Of a stretch of 64,000 nt of DNA, positions 1 through 7,237 are shown one piece after another. A program made the translations under genes and the position numbers. The notes under the pieces were generated by a model that was not told the DNA's origin, did no database searches, and was given only the letters and a program-made list of their open reading frames with translations. Origin of the DNA: Tenacibaculum finnmarkense genomovar ulcerans (GTDB lineage Bacteria; Bacteroidota; Bacteroidia; Flavobacteriales; Flavobacteriaceae); assembly GCF_900239495.1 (NCBI RefSeq), contig NZ_OENE01000025.1:168019-232018 (forward strand), in the 5' to 3' direction. The stretch's first letter is position 1, and every line of letters begins with the position of its first letter.

Positions 1-792
1 AATTACAACTTTTATAAGGAGTTTGTAAGTTTCTGTATTAATAAAAAAGGTTATACACAAAATACAACAGGAACGAAAATAAGAGGGCTTAAAATGTGGC
101 TGAATGATGCCAATAAAAGGGGCTTTTGTAATATTGATTTGTCAGATTTTAAAGGAATGACAAACGAAACTAAGGATGTTTATTTGACAAATACAGAAAT
201 TAATAAAATATTTGAGTTTAATTTTAATGATAATTTAAGACTGCTAAACGCTCGTAACTTGTTAATTATCGGCACACGTACAGGTTTGCGTGTTTCTGAT
301 ATTATGCGATTAAATAAAAAAGATATTGCTAACGATATGATTACCATTAAAACCCAAAAAACAGGGGCGACAGTTGTAGTACCATTACATCAGCAAGTTA
401 AATATATTTTAGCCCGAAATAATGGAGAATTTCCGAAAGCAATATCAGACCAACGTTTTAACGATTATATAAAAGAAATATGTTTAAAGGTTGGTATTAC
501 TCAAATTGTAGAGGGTGGGAAACAAAACCCAAAAACAAAGCGTAAAGAATTTGGTAATTTTCCAAAGTGTGAATTAATAACCTCGCATACTTGCAGGCGT
601 TCATTTGCTACTAACTTATACGGTAAAATTGACAATAGTACAATAATGGGCATAACAGGGCATAAAACAGAAAAAGAGTTTTTAAAATATATAAAAGTTA
701 CATCAACAAGACACGCTGATAATTTACAGAAATTATACAATCAGCAAGAAAAAGAAAATCCAACAAAAGCCCCGCTAAGATTGGCTAAATAG
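1..792 (+). CDS. Tyrosine recombinase (phage-type integrase), 5' end outside the window
   Basis: Site-specific recombinase expected to integrate and excise the element that fills the left part of the window. The frame is open from base 1 with no stop, and the residues before the first ATG (94) read like a SAM-like core-binding domain, so the gene is cut by the window edge rather than starting at 94. The catalytic domain shows the Arg of GLRVSD, a Lys in KTQKTG, the H-x-x-R box (SHTCRRSF), the second His in GITGHKT and the nucleophile Tyr in FLKYIKV, so the active site looks complete. It is followed by the repeat field at 844-1876. The tRNA-Arg gene at 7246 is a plausible target. Seen: the catalytic residues. 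Inferred: the role in this element's mobility. Confidence 0.9.
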   Translation, partial: NYNFYKEFVSFCINKKGYTQNTTGTKIRGLKMWLNDANKRGFCNIDLSDFKGMTNETKDVYLTNTEINKIFEFNFNDNLRLLNARNLLIIGTRTGLRVSDIMRLNKKDIANDMITIKTQKTGATVVVPLHQQVKYILARNNGEFPKAISDQRFNDYIKEICLKVGITQIVEGGKQNPKTKRKEFGNFPKCELITSHTCRRSFATNLYGKIDNSTIMGITGHKTEKEFLKYIKVTSTRHADNLQKLYNQQEKENPTKAPLRLAK

Positions 793-873
793 TTACAATT
801 ATGGTTAAAATATATTACAAGCATTTTAGGTTTTTATATATTACATAAATATCTACTTCCGAGAGTTCATTTA

Positions 874-989
874 AAAACCTCATCAAAACAAACGATTTAA
901 GCAATTGTAAAAAAGCAATAGTATATTTTGTTATTGTTGTTTATTAAAGCCCTTGGCAGTATGAATGTATTTATTTTAGATGAGGTTTT
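874..989 (+). repeat. 116-bp repeat R, copy 1, with terminal inverted repeats
   Basis: Ends are AAAACCTCAT and GATGAGGTTTT, which are reverse complements; in other copies the match extends to 16 bp (AAAACCTCATCTAAAA). The interior carries GCAATTGTAAAAAAGCAATAG and AAAGCCCTTGGCAGTAT. Full copies also lie at 1366, 6766 and 6934 and a truncated copy at 1812, all in the same orientation. It has no ORF. MITE-like or a recombination site; undecided. Confidence 0.85.
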
Positions 990-994
990 AAGAT

Positions 995-1340
995 ATTCAT
1001 TTAGCTACTCAAGATAAAACTTTGATTGCTTCAGCTTCATTTGTTGCCCACGGATAAAACATTGAAAACATCTACTTCAGAAAATTCATTTAGCTACTCA
1101 AGATAAAACTTTGATTGCTTCAGCTTCATTTGTTGCCCACGGATAAAACATTGAAAACATCTACTTCAGAAAATTCATTTTATTACTCAAGATAAAACAT
1201 TGAAAACATCTACTTCAGAAAATTAATTTAGCTACTCAAGATAAAACTTTGATTGCTTCAGCTTCATTTGTTGCCCACGGATAAAATATTGAAAACATCT
1301 ACTTCAGAAAATTCATTTTATTACTCAAGATAAAACTTTG
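995..1340 (+). repeat. Tandem array of an 89-bp unit, block 1
   Basis: Units start at 995, 1084, 1173, 1222 and 1311. Three spacings are exactly 89 bp; the unit at 1173 is only 49 bp, as expected if it lost 40 bp between two internal GATAAAAC copies. The last unit is partial. The unit begins ATTCATTTAGCTACTC and ends ATCTACTTCAGAAA. A degenerate fragment sits before copy R1, near 844-872. No ORF spans the array. Confidence 0.88.
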
Positions 1341-1365
1341 TCCAGGGTATTTTTACGGACACTTT

Positions 1366-1482
1366 AAAACCTCATCTAAAACAAACGATTTAAGCAATTG
1401 TAAAAAAGCAATAGTATATTTTGTTATTGTTGTTTATTAAAGCCCTTGGCAGTATTAATGTATTTATTTTAGATGAGGTTTT
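1366..1482 (+). repeat. 116-bp repeat R, copy 2
   Basis: Nearly identical to the copy at 874-989, with the longest terminal inverted repeat, AAAACCTCATCTAAAA against TTTTAGATGAGGTTTT. It separates the two blocks of 89-bp units. Confidence 0.85.
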
Positions 1483-1487
1483 AAGAT

Positions 1488-1766
1488 ATTCATTTAGTTA
1501 CTCAAGATAAAACTTTGATTGCTTCAGCTTCATTTGTTGCCCACGGATAAAACATTGAAAACATCTACTTCAGAAAATTCATTTAGCTACTCAAGATAAA
1601 ACTTTGATTGCTTCAGCTTCATTTGTTGCCCACGGATAAAACATTGAAAACATCTACTTCAGAAAATTCATTTAGCTACTCAAGATAAAACTTTGATTGC
1701 TTCAGCTTCATTTGTTGCCCACGGATAAAATATTGAAAACATCTACTTCAAAAAATTAATTTAGTT
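1488..1766 (+). repeat. Tandem array of the 89-bp unit, block 2
   Basis: Three full units start at 1488, 1577 and 1666, each exactly 89 bp, followed by a 12-bp remnant that runs straight into the hairpin at 1767. The sequence between units is almost invariant, which suggests recent amplification or ongoing homogenisation. Confidence 0.88.
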
Positions 1767-1814
1767 AAAGGGGACGAATTAACCGAATATGTAAACGGTT
1801 AATTCGTCCCCTTT
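1767..1814. repeat. Perfect 19-bp hairpin sharing 35 nt with the rep gene (candidate replication origin or nick site)
   Basis: Left arm 1767-1785 (AAAGGGGACGAATTAACCG), 10-nt loop AATATGTAAA, right arm 1796-1814; all 19 pairs match. Bases 1767-1801 are identical to 5394-5428 inside the putative rep gene, where the same loop occurs with an imperfect right arm. It abuts a truncated R repeat. It could act as a terminator because of the T run at its end, but the duplication in rep argues for a Rep-recognised structure. Function is inferred. Confidence 0.7.
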
Positions 1815-1876
1815 TTGTTATTGTTGTTTATTAAAGCCCTTGGCAGTATTAATGTATTTATTTTAGATGAGGTTTT
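1812..1876 (+). repeat. 116-bp repeat R, copy 3, left half missing
   Basis: Only the right 65 bp of R is present (TTTTGTTATTGTTG to GATGAGGTTTT). The left part is replaced abruptly by the hairpin at 1767-1814, so the junction falls at the base of that hairpin. Confidence 0.8.
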
Positions 1877-1911
1877 TTAGTTATTCATTTGATATAAATC
1901 TTTTAACCAAT

Positions 1912-1946
1912 AAAAAAGCCCCGCACAAGTTGTGCAAGGCTTTTTA
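1912..1946. terminator. Terminator (bidirectional) beyond the XRE gene
   Basis: Stem AAAAAGCC (1913-1920) with GGCTTTTT (1938-1945) encloses a second palindrome, GCACAA/TTGTGC. T runs are present on both strands. It lies 20 bp past the stop codon of the minus-strand XRE gene. Confidence 0.85.
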
Positions 1947-1965
1947 AATAGCTTTTAAATAGTTC

Positions 1966-2253
1966 TTAAATTGAATTTGCAAAGATTTTAAAATCTTCAA
2001 TAGTGGCAAAGGTTTTTAATTTATCGTTAATAATAACCTGTATTTTACTGCTACCATCTTTTGTAGAAACAAACAACTCTTTTATATCTACATCCAATAC
2101 ATCGGCAATTTTTAACAATAGTTCAAACCGTGGTTGTGTTTTTCCTGTAACAATAAAGCTGATTGTATTTTCTGATACATTTACCATATCTGATAGAGTT
2201 TTCCCCGATACACTTTTTTCTTTTAACAACTCTTTTAATCTTAAAATTTGCAT
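1966..2253 (-). CDS. XRE/Cro-CI family transcriptional regulator
   Basis: A 95-residue protein. Residues about 5-60 form a helix-turn-helix of the Cro/CI type (recognition region VSENTISFIVTGKTQPRF, then LLKIADVLDVDIKELF). The remaining 35 residues (IQVIINDKLKTFATIEDFKIF) are a short C-terminal extension of unknown role. It is divergent from the small genes starting at 2399, and the shared intergenic region carries repeated AATTAG motifs, so it is probably the element's repressor. Terminator at 1912-1946. The repressor role is inferred from family and position. Confidence 0.88.
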   Translation of the reverse strand: MQILRLKELLKEKSVSGKTLSDMVNVSENTISFIVTGKTQPRFELLLKIADVLDVDIKELFVSTKDGSSKIQVIINDKLKTFATIEDFKIFANSI

Positions 2254-2398
2254 AATTTATTTTTTACAAAGATATTAAAATACAATCAATACTTGTATTA
2301 CCATCAATAAAATATAAATAATTAGGTTATTATCTAATTAGTAATTAGATTTGCATCATATAAATATAGATATTAATTAGATTTTATATAATAATACT
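2254..2398. promoter_or_regulatory. Divergent control region of the element
   Basis: Holds a minus-strand -7 box TATCTTTG (bases 2267-2274) for the XRE gene and a plus-strand -7 box TAGATTTG (2346-2353) for the genes from 2399. Repeated AATTAG/CTAATTAG motifs between about 2319 and 2375 overlap the plus-strand promoter and are candidate operators. Box matches are seen; repressor binding is inferred. Confidence 0.6.
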
Positions 2399-2536
2399 AT
2401 GTACACACAAAAAGAAATGATTGAGAATTTAGCCGATTTTATAAAAGAACTTGAAAAAAGCAAAATAATAACATTGCATACAGGCACGGAATTAGAAATT
2501 TTAGCAAACCGATTTTTAACAGGACAAAAATTATAA
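2399..2536 (+). CDS. Small hypothetical protein (45 aa)
   Basis: ORF beginning MYTQKEMIENLADFIKEL and ending in FLTGQKL, mostly predicted helix. It starts 45 bp after a TAGATTTG box and its stop codon is followed after two bases by the next ATG (TAATTATG), the same junction used between the next two genes, which supports a real co-transcribed gene. I do not recognise a family. Confidence 0.6.
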   Translation: MYTQKEMIENLADFIKELEKSKIITLHTGTELEILANRFLTGQKL

Positions 2537-2538
2537 TT

Positions 2539-2895
2539 ATGAGTACATCAGCAAAAACCCCAACAATTACCGAAGTAAACACCAAACTATTAAAGCGTGA
2601 AGATAGTGAGCTTTTAGAGGGCTTTACAGCAAAGCCGACTAATGACGGCAATCATATAAGTATAAACTTAGAGTTTTGGCATTATGAAAATTTAGGGCAT
2701 AATATAGGCAGTTTGTTAAACGCTATATCTTCTACAAATTGCGAAACCGAAAACGGTTTAGGTGCGAATGATATTCAGAATGTGGCTTTAATTACTAAGC
2801 AATTAGTTGATAAAATACCGTTTCAGTTCTTAGATGGTTTATTGATAAAAAAAAGCTACAACAAAGAAGATTTTAAAAATGTTAAAAGCCTGTAA
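2539..2895 (+). CDS. Hypothetical protein of the mobile element (118 aa)
   Basis: Unrecognised. It is acidic in the middle, with a conserved-looking segment (HISINLEFWHYENLGHNIGSL), no signal peptide, no membrane segment and no metal-binding cysteine cluster. It lies two bases after the preceding 45-aa ORF and two bases before the 49-aa ORF, so it is in a tight operon read toward the replication gene. Early regulatory or host-takeover roles are possible, but nothing in the sequence decides this. Confidence 0.65.
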   Translation: MSTSAKTPTITEVNTKLLKREDSELLEGFTAKPTNDGNHISINLEFWHYENLGHNIGSLLNAISSTNCETENGLGANDIQNVALITKQLVDKIPFQFLDGLLIKKSYNKEDFKNVKSL

Positions 2896-2897
2896 TT

Positions 2898-3047
2898 ATG
2901 AAAAAGATTATCAAAATAGAAAAAGTAAATATTATCAGTAAAAACCTAGATACCGTACAGGTTAAAAAGAGAATATCAGTATTTAATAAAATTGTTTTTA
3001 GCTATTGTATGGGGTGGCATTGGTTAGATTTTTATCAAAATAGATAA
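2898..3047 (+). CDS. Small basic hypothetical protein (49 aa)
   Basis: Starts MKKIIKIEKVNIISKNL, is rich in Lys and Ile and ends in an aromatic tail (FSYCMGWHWLDFYQNR). It is joined to the preceding gene by the same TAATTATG junction, so it is probably translated as the third gene of the unit. No family recognised. Confidence 0.5.
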   Translation: MKKIIKIEKVNIISKNLDTVQVKKRISVFNKIVFSYCMGWHWLDFYQNR

Positions 3048-3595
3048 AGTAAAATTATTGCATTAAAACAAATCTGAACCTCATCAAATTGAAAGTTAAA
3101 AAGCATTTAAAACGGTATATTTTAAATTATGATATTCTTAATTAAATGCTTGTTTTATTATTGTTATTTGAATTGATATTTATTTATCTGATTAGTTGGT
3201 GTTAATTCCTTAAATCCTTTAAAACCATTAAAAACGCTAAACATTTAACGAAAATTTAACATTTAGTTAGGTTGCTAATTTTGGCACTTTTTCAGTCTTA
3301 TAAAGTAAGTGAAGCAACATTTTAAACGGTTAAAAATGCACTTATAAGCCTTATAAGATGAGTGTAATAACATTAAAAACAACCCTAAAAACCTAATTAT
3401 AAGCGAGTTATAAAAAACACCCCTCTTTTTTTTCTCAAAAAATGTACTTTTCGTTTTAAATCCGCCCGAAGCCCTTGCAAATACTTGCTTTATACCGATT
3501 TGAAGTGTAACTTTAATTAAAAGCCAATAAAAACGGCTTGTTAATAATTACAATATTCTTAATTAAATCTAATAAAAACTAACAATAATATAATT
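3048..3595. other. 548-bp gene-free stretch with short direct repeats
   Basis: No ORF of note. The 16-mer ATATTCTTAATTAAAT occurs at 3132-3147 and again at 3553-3568, near both edges of the stretch. Between about 3290 and 3410 there are TTATAAG/CTTATAA motifs (TCTTATAAAGTAAGTG, CCTTATAAGATGAGTG). It could hold an origin, partition or operator sites; I can only show the repeats. Confidence 0.5.
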
Positions 3596-3877
3596 ATGAG
3601 TGCATCAAAAAAAATCATTTTAGAGGGTATTACATCAGCAGATTTAGTAAGCCAATTAGCTAAATCAGTAAAGGAATTATTAACCAATGAAGAAACCACC
3701 CCAACGGAGCAAACGCCTGAATTTTGGACACGCCAACAAACAGCCGACTTTTTGAGTGTATCTCTAGTGACTTTGTTTAATTGGAATAAGAAAGGAATTT
3801 TAAAAACTTATAGAGTAGGGACAAAAGTATTTTACAGAAAAAGCGATGTTTTAGAATGTTTAAAAAAGTCAAAATGA
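3596..3877 (+). CDS. Helix-turn-helix protein, HTH_17/excisionase-like
   Basis: A 93-residue DNA-binding protein. The C-terminal half is an HTH_17 (MerR-like winged helix, excisionase family) domain: WTRQQTADFLSVSLVTLFNW, then GILKTYRVGTKVFYRKSDV, the usual helix-turn-helix plus beta-wing with an Arg-containing tip. The N-terminal 45 residues are a variable helical arm. In Bacteroidota elements such genes often sit next to replication or mobilisation genes and act as directionality or regulatory factors. Here it leads an overlapping gene chain into rep. Its stop overlaps the next start (ATGA at 3874). Confidence 0.85.
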   Translation: MSASKKIILEGITSADLVSQLAKSVKELLTNEETTPTEQTPEFWTRQQTADFLSVSLVTLFNWNKKGILKTYRVGTKVFYRKSDVLECLKKSK

Positions 3878-4209
3878 TACAAAATAATATACAGGTTATT
3901 CAGTCCGTAATGGATGAAACGGCAACATTTAATTGCCATAAAAAGGAACTTAAAAACGCCATTGTACAGCAAATAATTAACGCTTTAGGTTCTTATAAGA
4001 AACCTTGTAAAAAAGGCAGTTCAGTAATTCCGCACCCTAATTTATTAGGGGCTTATTTGTGTGTTTCTAACGTCCGTAATGCCTGTAAATTATGTTTGAT
4101 AGGTGTTAATAATTATACTGAAACATTGAAAATAATTCAGCTAAACAATGAAATAGCAGTCAGCTTATTATATGCTATAAAAAACACTTCTATAAAATGT
4201 ACAAGATAA
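3874..4209 (+). CDS. Hypothetical protein (111 aa)
   Basis: The start at 3874 is chosen because it gives a 4-bp ATGA overlap with the HTH gene; an upstream in-frame ATG at 3856 would lie inside that gene. The protein carries six cysteines, including CVSNVRNACKLC near the middle, and is otherwise helical. No family recognised. Its end overlaps the next gene by 13 bp, which implies translational coupling across the operon. Confidence 0.6.
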   Translation: MIQNNIQVIQSVMDETATFNCHKKELKNAIVQQIINALGSYKKPCKKGSSVIPHPNLLGAYLCVSNVRNACKLCLIGVNNYTETLKIIQLNNEIAVSLLYAIKNTSIKCTR

Positions 4210-4463
4210 CCACGGACGGAATATATAACGAATATAATAAACCGTATGTATTGATATGCGAAAACAACCCATTAACGGCAGTAATTACCGATTTTAAAAG
4301 ATTGCTTTTGTTTAGAGGTTTAGAGTTCCCGAAAGATTTAATAACTAAAAATTACGGTGCTAAAATAGTTTTAAAGTATTCGTTTTTAGATCCCGAAGAT
4401 ACTCCCGAAAAAGTAGAGCTAACTTTTGAAGTTGAAGATTTAAACAAGCAAAAAGATAGTTAA
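4197..4463 (+). CDS. Hypothetical protein (88 aa)
   Basis: Begins MYKITTDGIYNEYNKPYVL and ends in an acidic tail (DPEDTPEKVELTFEVEDL). It overlaps the preceding gene by 13 bp and its stop is immediately followed by the TTG start of the replication gene, so it is probably translationally coupled to it. No family recognised; an accessory role in replication is possible from position only. Confidence 0.6.
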   Translation: MYKITTDGIYNEYNKPYVLICENNPLTAVITDFKRLLLFRGLEFPKDLITKNYGAKIVLKYSFLDPEDTPEKVELTFEVEDLNKQKDS

Positions 4464-5900
4464 TTGATTGATGGTGTAAAAATATTAGTATCAAAAGATA
4501 CGGCTATAAGTTGGGCTAAAAATCCTTTGCTTAGATTTTCATCAAATAAAGATGAGGAAACTAGCGAAAGGGTTGGGCTTTCTTGTATAGCTGAATTTCA
4601 AGGGCTAATATTTAAGATTTATTTTGATAAAGATACAGACGGAATAAGATACGGCACGTTTCAAGGGTCGCTACATAAGTATTTTAATAAGGGAATACAT
4701 AATCGTAATGATTTTACATTTTATGATTTACAAGATGTTTTACAAGAACTTTCTTTTAAGTTTTCAATAGTATTATTAACCTCTATAATTCAAAATCTTG
4801 AATACGGTGTTAATATTTATACACTTATTCCCGCAAAAGAAGTTGTTGATAGTGTTGTAGCGTACAAAGGTTATGCCTTTAGATTTTTTGAAATAAAACG
4901 AAAAAGAGATGGGCAAAAAATAGACCAACCGCAACAAAGTAGCCTAAAAATATACAACAAAGGTAAAGCCGACGGTGTTTCTGATAATCTTCTACGTTTT
5001 GAAAAAAAGGCATTAAAGAATATTTATTTAAAAAAGCAATTCGATATAGAAACTTTAGCCGATTTAACGGATTTAACCAAAATGCAACGATTAGCCGATG
5101 ACTTGCATTCTTGTTGGAATGATATTATTTATTATGATAAAAAAATCAATTATAGGGCTTTAACAAACCACCAACAAAAAAAGGTATTGTATTGGGCAAC
5201 TCCTAGAAATTGGCAGGATTACACAAATAAAGAAAGGTATAAGCAACGTATTAGGTTTAAAGATATATTAAGTAAGTACGGTTCTAGTTCTTATAAAGAT
5301 ATAGGTTCTTTAATAGATGAAAAATGTAAGGAACTAACAGCACCAAAAAGGGGACAAATTAACCGTGTTTGTAAAGAAATAAAACAGCACCAAAAAGGGG
5401 ACGAATTAACCGAATATGTAAACGGTTATTTCGTACCCCAAAACCCCCAAAAAACGAACCTAAATATTTTACCTAAAAACCACCAAAAATACCAACCAAA
5501 AAAAGCGAATAAAAAACGTATTTGTAAAAGTTGTGAAAATGATATTTCACATAAAAGAGTAAATGCGAAATACTGCGATAAGAAATGTAATAATATATCT
5601 AACGGAATTATTAGAACTATGAAAAACAGAAAAAGAATAGTACAAGAAAAACAGGATTTAATAAGATTACTAAAGTTGACCCCTAAAAATAAGTTTTGGC
5701 TAATGATTAGTTATAAAACAGATTCAGGCATTTATACTGATACCCTAAAACAATCAGAAATAAAAACGTCTAAAGATTGGATTAAGTCAGTACAAAAAGT
5801 TTTAGTAACGGAATACCGAAAAAACGCCCCGCCAATTATATTAAGAAGTTACCGTGCAAGAAAATTATTATCTGAAATAAATACAAGAAATGGCATATAA
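4464..5900 (+). CDS. Putative replication initiator of the phage/plasmid gene II/X type
   Basis: A 478-residue protein resembling gene II/X replication proteins of rolling-circle phages and plasmids: an N-terminal half with FQGSLHKYFN and the LLRFEKKALKNIY core, then YWATPRNWQDYTNKERYKQR, a segment common to Bacteroidota members as I recall them. A C-terminal zinc-ribbon-like motif (CKSCENDISHKRVNAKYC, then DKKC) is clear. It starts with TTG directly after the preceding stop; no in-frame ATG lies nearby. It would nick the element to start copying. The coding DNA also contains a repeated site (5347-5439) matching the hairpin at 1767. The family call is by motif recall and needs a profile search. 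Confidence 0.65.
   Translation: MIDGVKILVSKDTAISWAKNPLLRFSSNKDEETSERVGLSCIAEFQGLIFKIYFDKDTDGIRYGTFQGSLHKYFNKGIHNRNDFTFYDLQDVLQELSFKFSIVLLTSIIQNLEYGVNIYTLIPAKEVVDSVVAYKGYAFRFFEIKRKRDGQKIDQPQQSSLKIYNKGKADGVSDNLLRFEKKALKNIYLKKQFDIETLADLTDLTKMQRLADDLHSCWNDIIYYDKKINYRALTNHQQKKVLYWATPRNWQDYTNKERYKQRIRFKDILSKYGSSSYKDIGSLIDEKCKELTAPKRGQINRVCKEIKQHQKGDELTEYVNGYFVPQNPQKTNLNILPKNHQKYQPKKANKKRICKSCENDISHKRVNAKYCDKKCNNISNGIIRTMKNRKRIVQEKQDLIRLLKLTPKNKFWLMISYKTDSGIYTDTLKQSEIKTSKDWIKSVQKVLVTEYRKNAPPIILRSYRARKLLSEINTRNGI
5347..5439. repeat. Two direct copies of a 19-bp site plus hairpin inside rep
   Basis: AAAGGGGACRAATTAACCG occurs at 5347-5365 (R = A) and 5394-5412 (R = G), 47 bp apart, so the copies are read in different frames (KRGQINR against QKGDELT). 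The second copy has the loop AATATGTAAA and an imperfect right arm to about 5438, forming a hairpin like the one at 1767-1814. Conservation independent of reading frame indicates a DNA or RNA signal. Confidence 0.75.
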
Positions 5901-6150
5901 TCAGAAAAATCTATATCGTAAAATAATAAGAGTTCAAACAATTGTATTACAGAAACAATACGAAAATGAAGATATAACTTACAAGGAACTTTATTGGAAG
6001 TTTATACAACCCGAATTTTTAATTTCTTATAGAACGTTTCACACGTATTTAGGAACACCCGCAAAAAGAGAATTAAAAAAGTTAGAAAGTAATTTGTCCG
6101 TAAAAAAAGAAACGCCTAATCTTTTTAGTAGTAAAAATGTAAATATTTAG
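5890..6150 (+). CDS. Hypothetical protein (86 aa)
   Basis: Overlaps the end of rep by 11 bp. Basic and helical (YRKIIRVQTIVLQKQYENED, then FLISYRTFHTYLGTPAKREL), compatible with a small DNA-binding protein, but no known motif is visible. It lies at the 3' end of the rep operon and probably depends on translation of rep. Confidence 0.55.
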   Translation: MAYNQKNLYRKIIRVQTIVLQKQYENEDITYKELYWKFIQPEFLISYRTFHTYLGTPAKRELKKLESNLSVKKETPNLFSSKNVNI

Positions 6151-6179
6151 GACTCTAAAAAAATACACTTTGTAAGAAA

Positions 6180-6545
6180 ATGAAAACAAAAATATTTAAT
6201 TCTGTTTCTGAAATAGGGCGAACACCTACGGAAGTAATACAAACAATTTCGGATTTAACTAATAAGGGTGTAAATGTGTTTATTGCGTCAAGTATTGAAA
6301 ACTCAAAAAGCAATTACAAAGGCAGACAAAAAGGAACTAAAACACCATCATCGGAATTTTTAAAGAAAAATAAAACGATAGCAAATGCAATAAGTAAGAA
6401 CCCTAGTATTTCATTGCGTAAAATAGCTATAAAAACAGGTGTTTCACATTCTAAGGTTGCCAAAGTTAAGAAGATGCTGATTAGTGAAAAAAACTATCAA
6501 TTTGATTTATTAGAAAGTATAAAAGATATTGAAAACAAAGAGTAG
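6180..6545 (+). CDS. Serine recombinase-like protein lacking the catalytic domain
   Basis: 121 residues that match the middle and C-terminal part of resolvase/invertase-type serine recombinases: VSEIGRTPTEVIQTIS and NKGVNVFIAS resemble the long connecting helix region, YKGRQKGTKTPS is the linker before the DNA-binding domain, and SLRKIAIKTGVSHSKVAKVKK is the C-terminal helix-turn-helix. The N-terminal domain with the nucleophile serine is missing; the frame upstream closes at 6156. It is either a remnant or a stand-alone DNA-binding protein. Last gene of the element. Confidence 0.6.
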   Translation: MKTKIFNSVSEIGRTPTEVIQTISDLTNKGVNVFIASSIENSKSNYKGRQKGTKTPSSEFLKKNKTIANAISKNPSISLRKIAIKTGVSHSKVAKVKKMLISEKNYQFDLLESIKDIENKE

Positions 6546-6765
6546 TGTTTTACCTGTTTTTATTGCTTTTTTGGCTACTCTTAGCCCTCTTATTAAATTA
6601 GAAAATAAAGAATATCAAAACACAAATACAGGGCTTTAAAATGCTTTAATCATCATTTAGCGTAATTCAATGTTAATTTTAATTATCATTTTTAGCGTGT
6701 CCGCCCTTTGTTTGTGTTAATTATGGTAATTTACTGTAATGATATTTTAATTTGTAAATGTTTTT
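6546..6765. other. Non-coding stretch between the element's last gene and the right-hand repeats
   Basis: AT-rich with no ORF. TTAGCGTAATTCAATG and TTTTTAGCGTGTCCG hint at a short TTAGCGT repeat near 6657 and 6692. Nothing else is recognisable before repeat R begins at 6766. Confidence 0.4.
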
Positions 6766-6879
6766 ACCTCATCTAAAACAAAGGATTTAAGCAATTGTAA
6801 AAAAGCAATAGTATATTTTGTTGTTATGATTTATTAAAGCCCTTGGCAGTATCAATGTATTTATTTTAGATGAGGTTTT
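6766..6879 (+). repeat. 116-bp repeat R, copy 4
   Basis: Same orientation as the left-hand copies, with interior variants (GTTGTTATGATT in place of GTTATTGTTGTT) shared only with copy 5, so the right-hand pair form a subfamily. The left terminus has TTTT in place of AAA before CCTCATCTAAAA. Confidence 0.82.
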
Positions 6880-6885
6880 AATATA

Positions 6886-6932
6886 TTAATTTAGTTACTC
6901 AAGATAAAACTTTGATTGGTTCAGCTTCATTT
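6886..6932 (+). repeat. Partial 89-bp unit between two R repeats
   Basis: ATTAATTTAGTTACTCAAGA to GGTTCAGCTTCATTT matches the first half of the 89-bp tandem unit and is interrupted exactly where copy 5 of R begins. The same order (unit fragment, then R) occurs at the left end near 844-874. Confidence 0.75.
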
Positions 6933-6933
6933 A

Positions 6934-7049
6934 AAAACCTCATCAAAACAAACGATTTAAGCAATTGTAAAAACGCAATAGTATATTTTGCTGTTATGAT
7001 TTATTAAAGCCCTTGGCAGTATCAATGTATTTATTTTAGATGAGGTTTT
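6934..7049 (+). repeat. 116-bp repeat R, copy 5
   Basis: Ends AAAACCTCATCAAAAC and TTTTAGATGAGGTTTT. It is the last element-specific sequence before the tRNA-Arg terminator region, about 200 bp from the tRNA 3' end. Confidence 0.82.
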
Positions 7050-7201
7050 AAGATGGAACTTTATTTTTTTACCGTGTGCAAAATTTCTTTGCATAGGACT
7101 TAAAATTTTAAACAGTCAAGATTTCTTTTACAGTTCGTTTTTTAGTGTTTTTTTCAAAGCTTCGGACTTTTTCGGAACTATTTCGGAATAATACGAAATT
7201 T

Positions 7202-7237
7202 AAAAAACCCTAACCGCTGTATTACAGTCGGTTAAGG
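7202..7237 (-). terminator. Terminator of the tRNA-Arg / yqeY side
   Basis: On the minus strand CCTTAACCG pairs with CGGTTAGGG (one G-T pair) around the loop ACTGTAATACAG and is followed by six T residues. It lies 9 bp beyond the 3' end of tRNA-Arg. Confidence 0.8.

Noticed and set aside
844..1876. CRISPR array or integron attC array
   Set aside because: The tandem unit is 89 bp with no variable spacers of CRISPR size, and the 116-bp R ends do not fit the attC consensus (RYYYAAC/GTTRRRY); there are no cassette ORFs between copies.
2003..2278. Plus-strand ORF opposite the XRE gene
   Set aside because: It is fully antisense to a protein with a clear helix-turn-helix and has no homologous motif.
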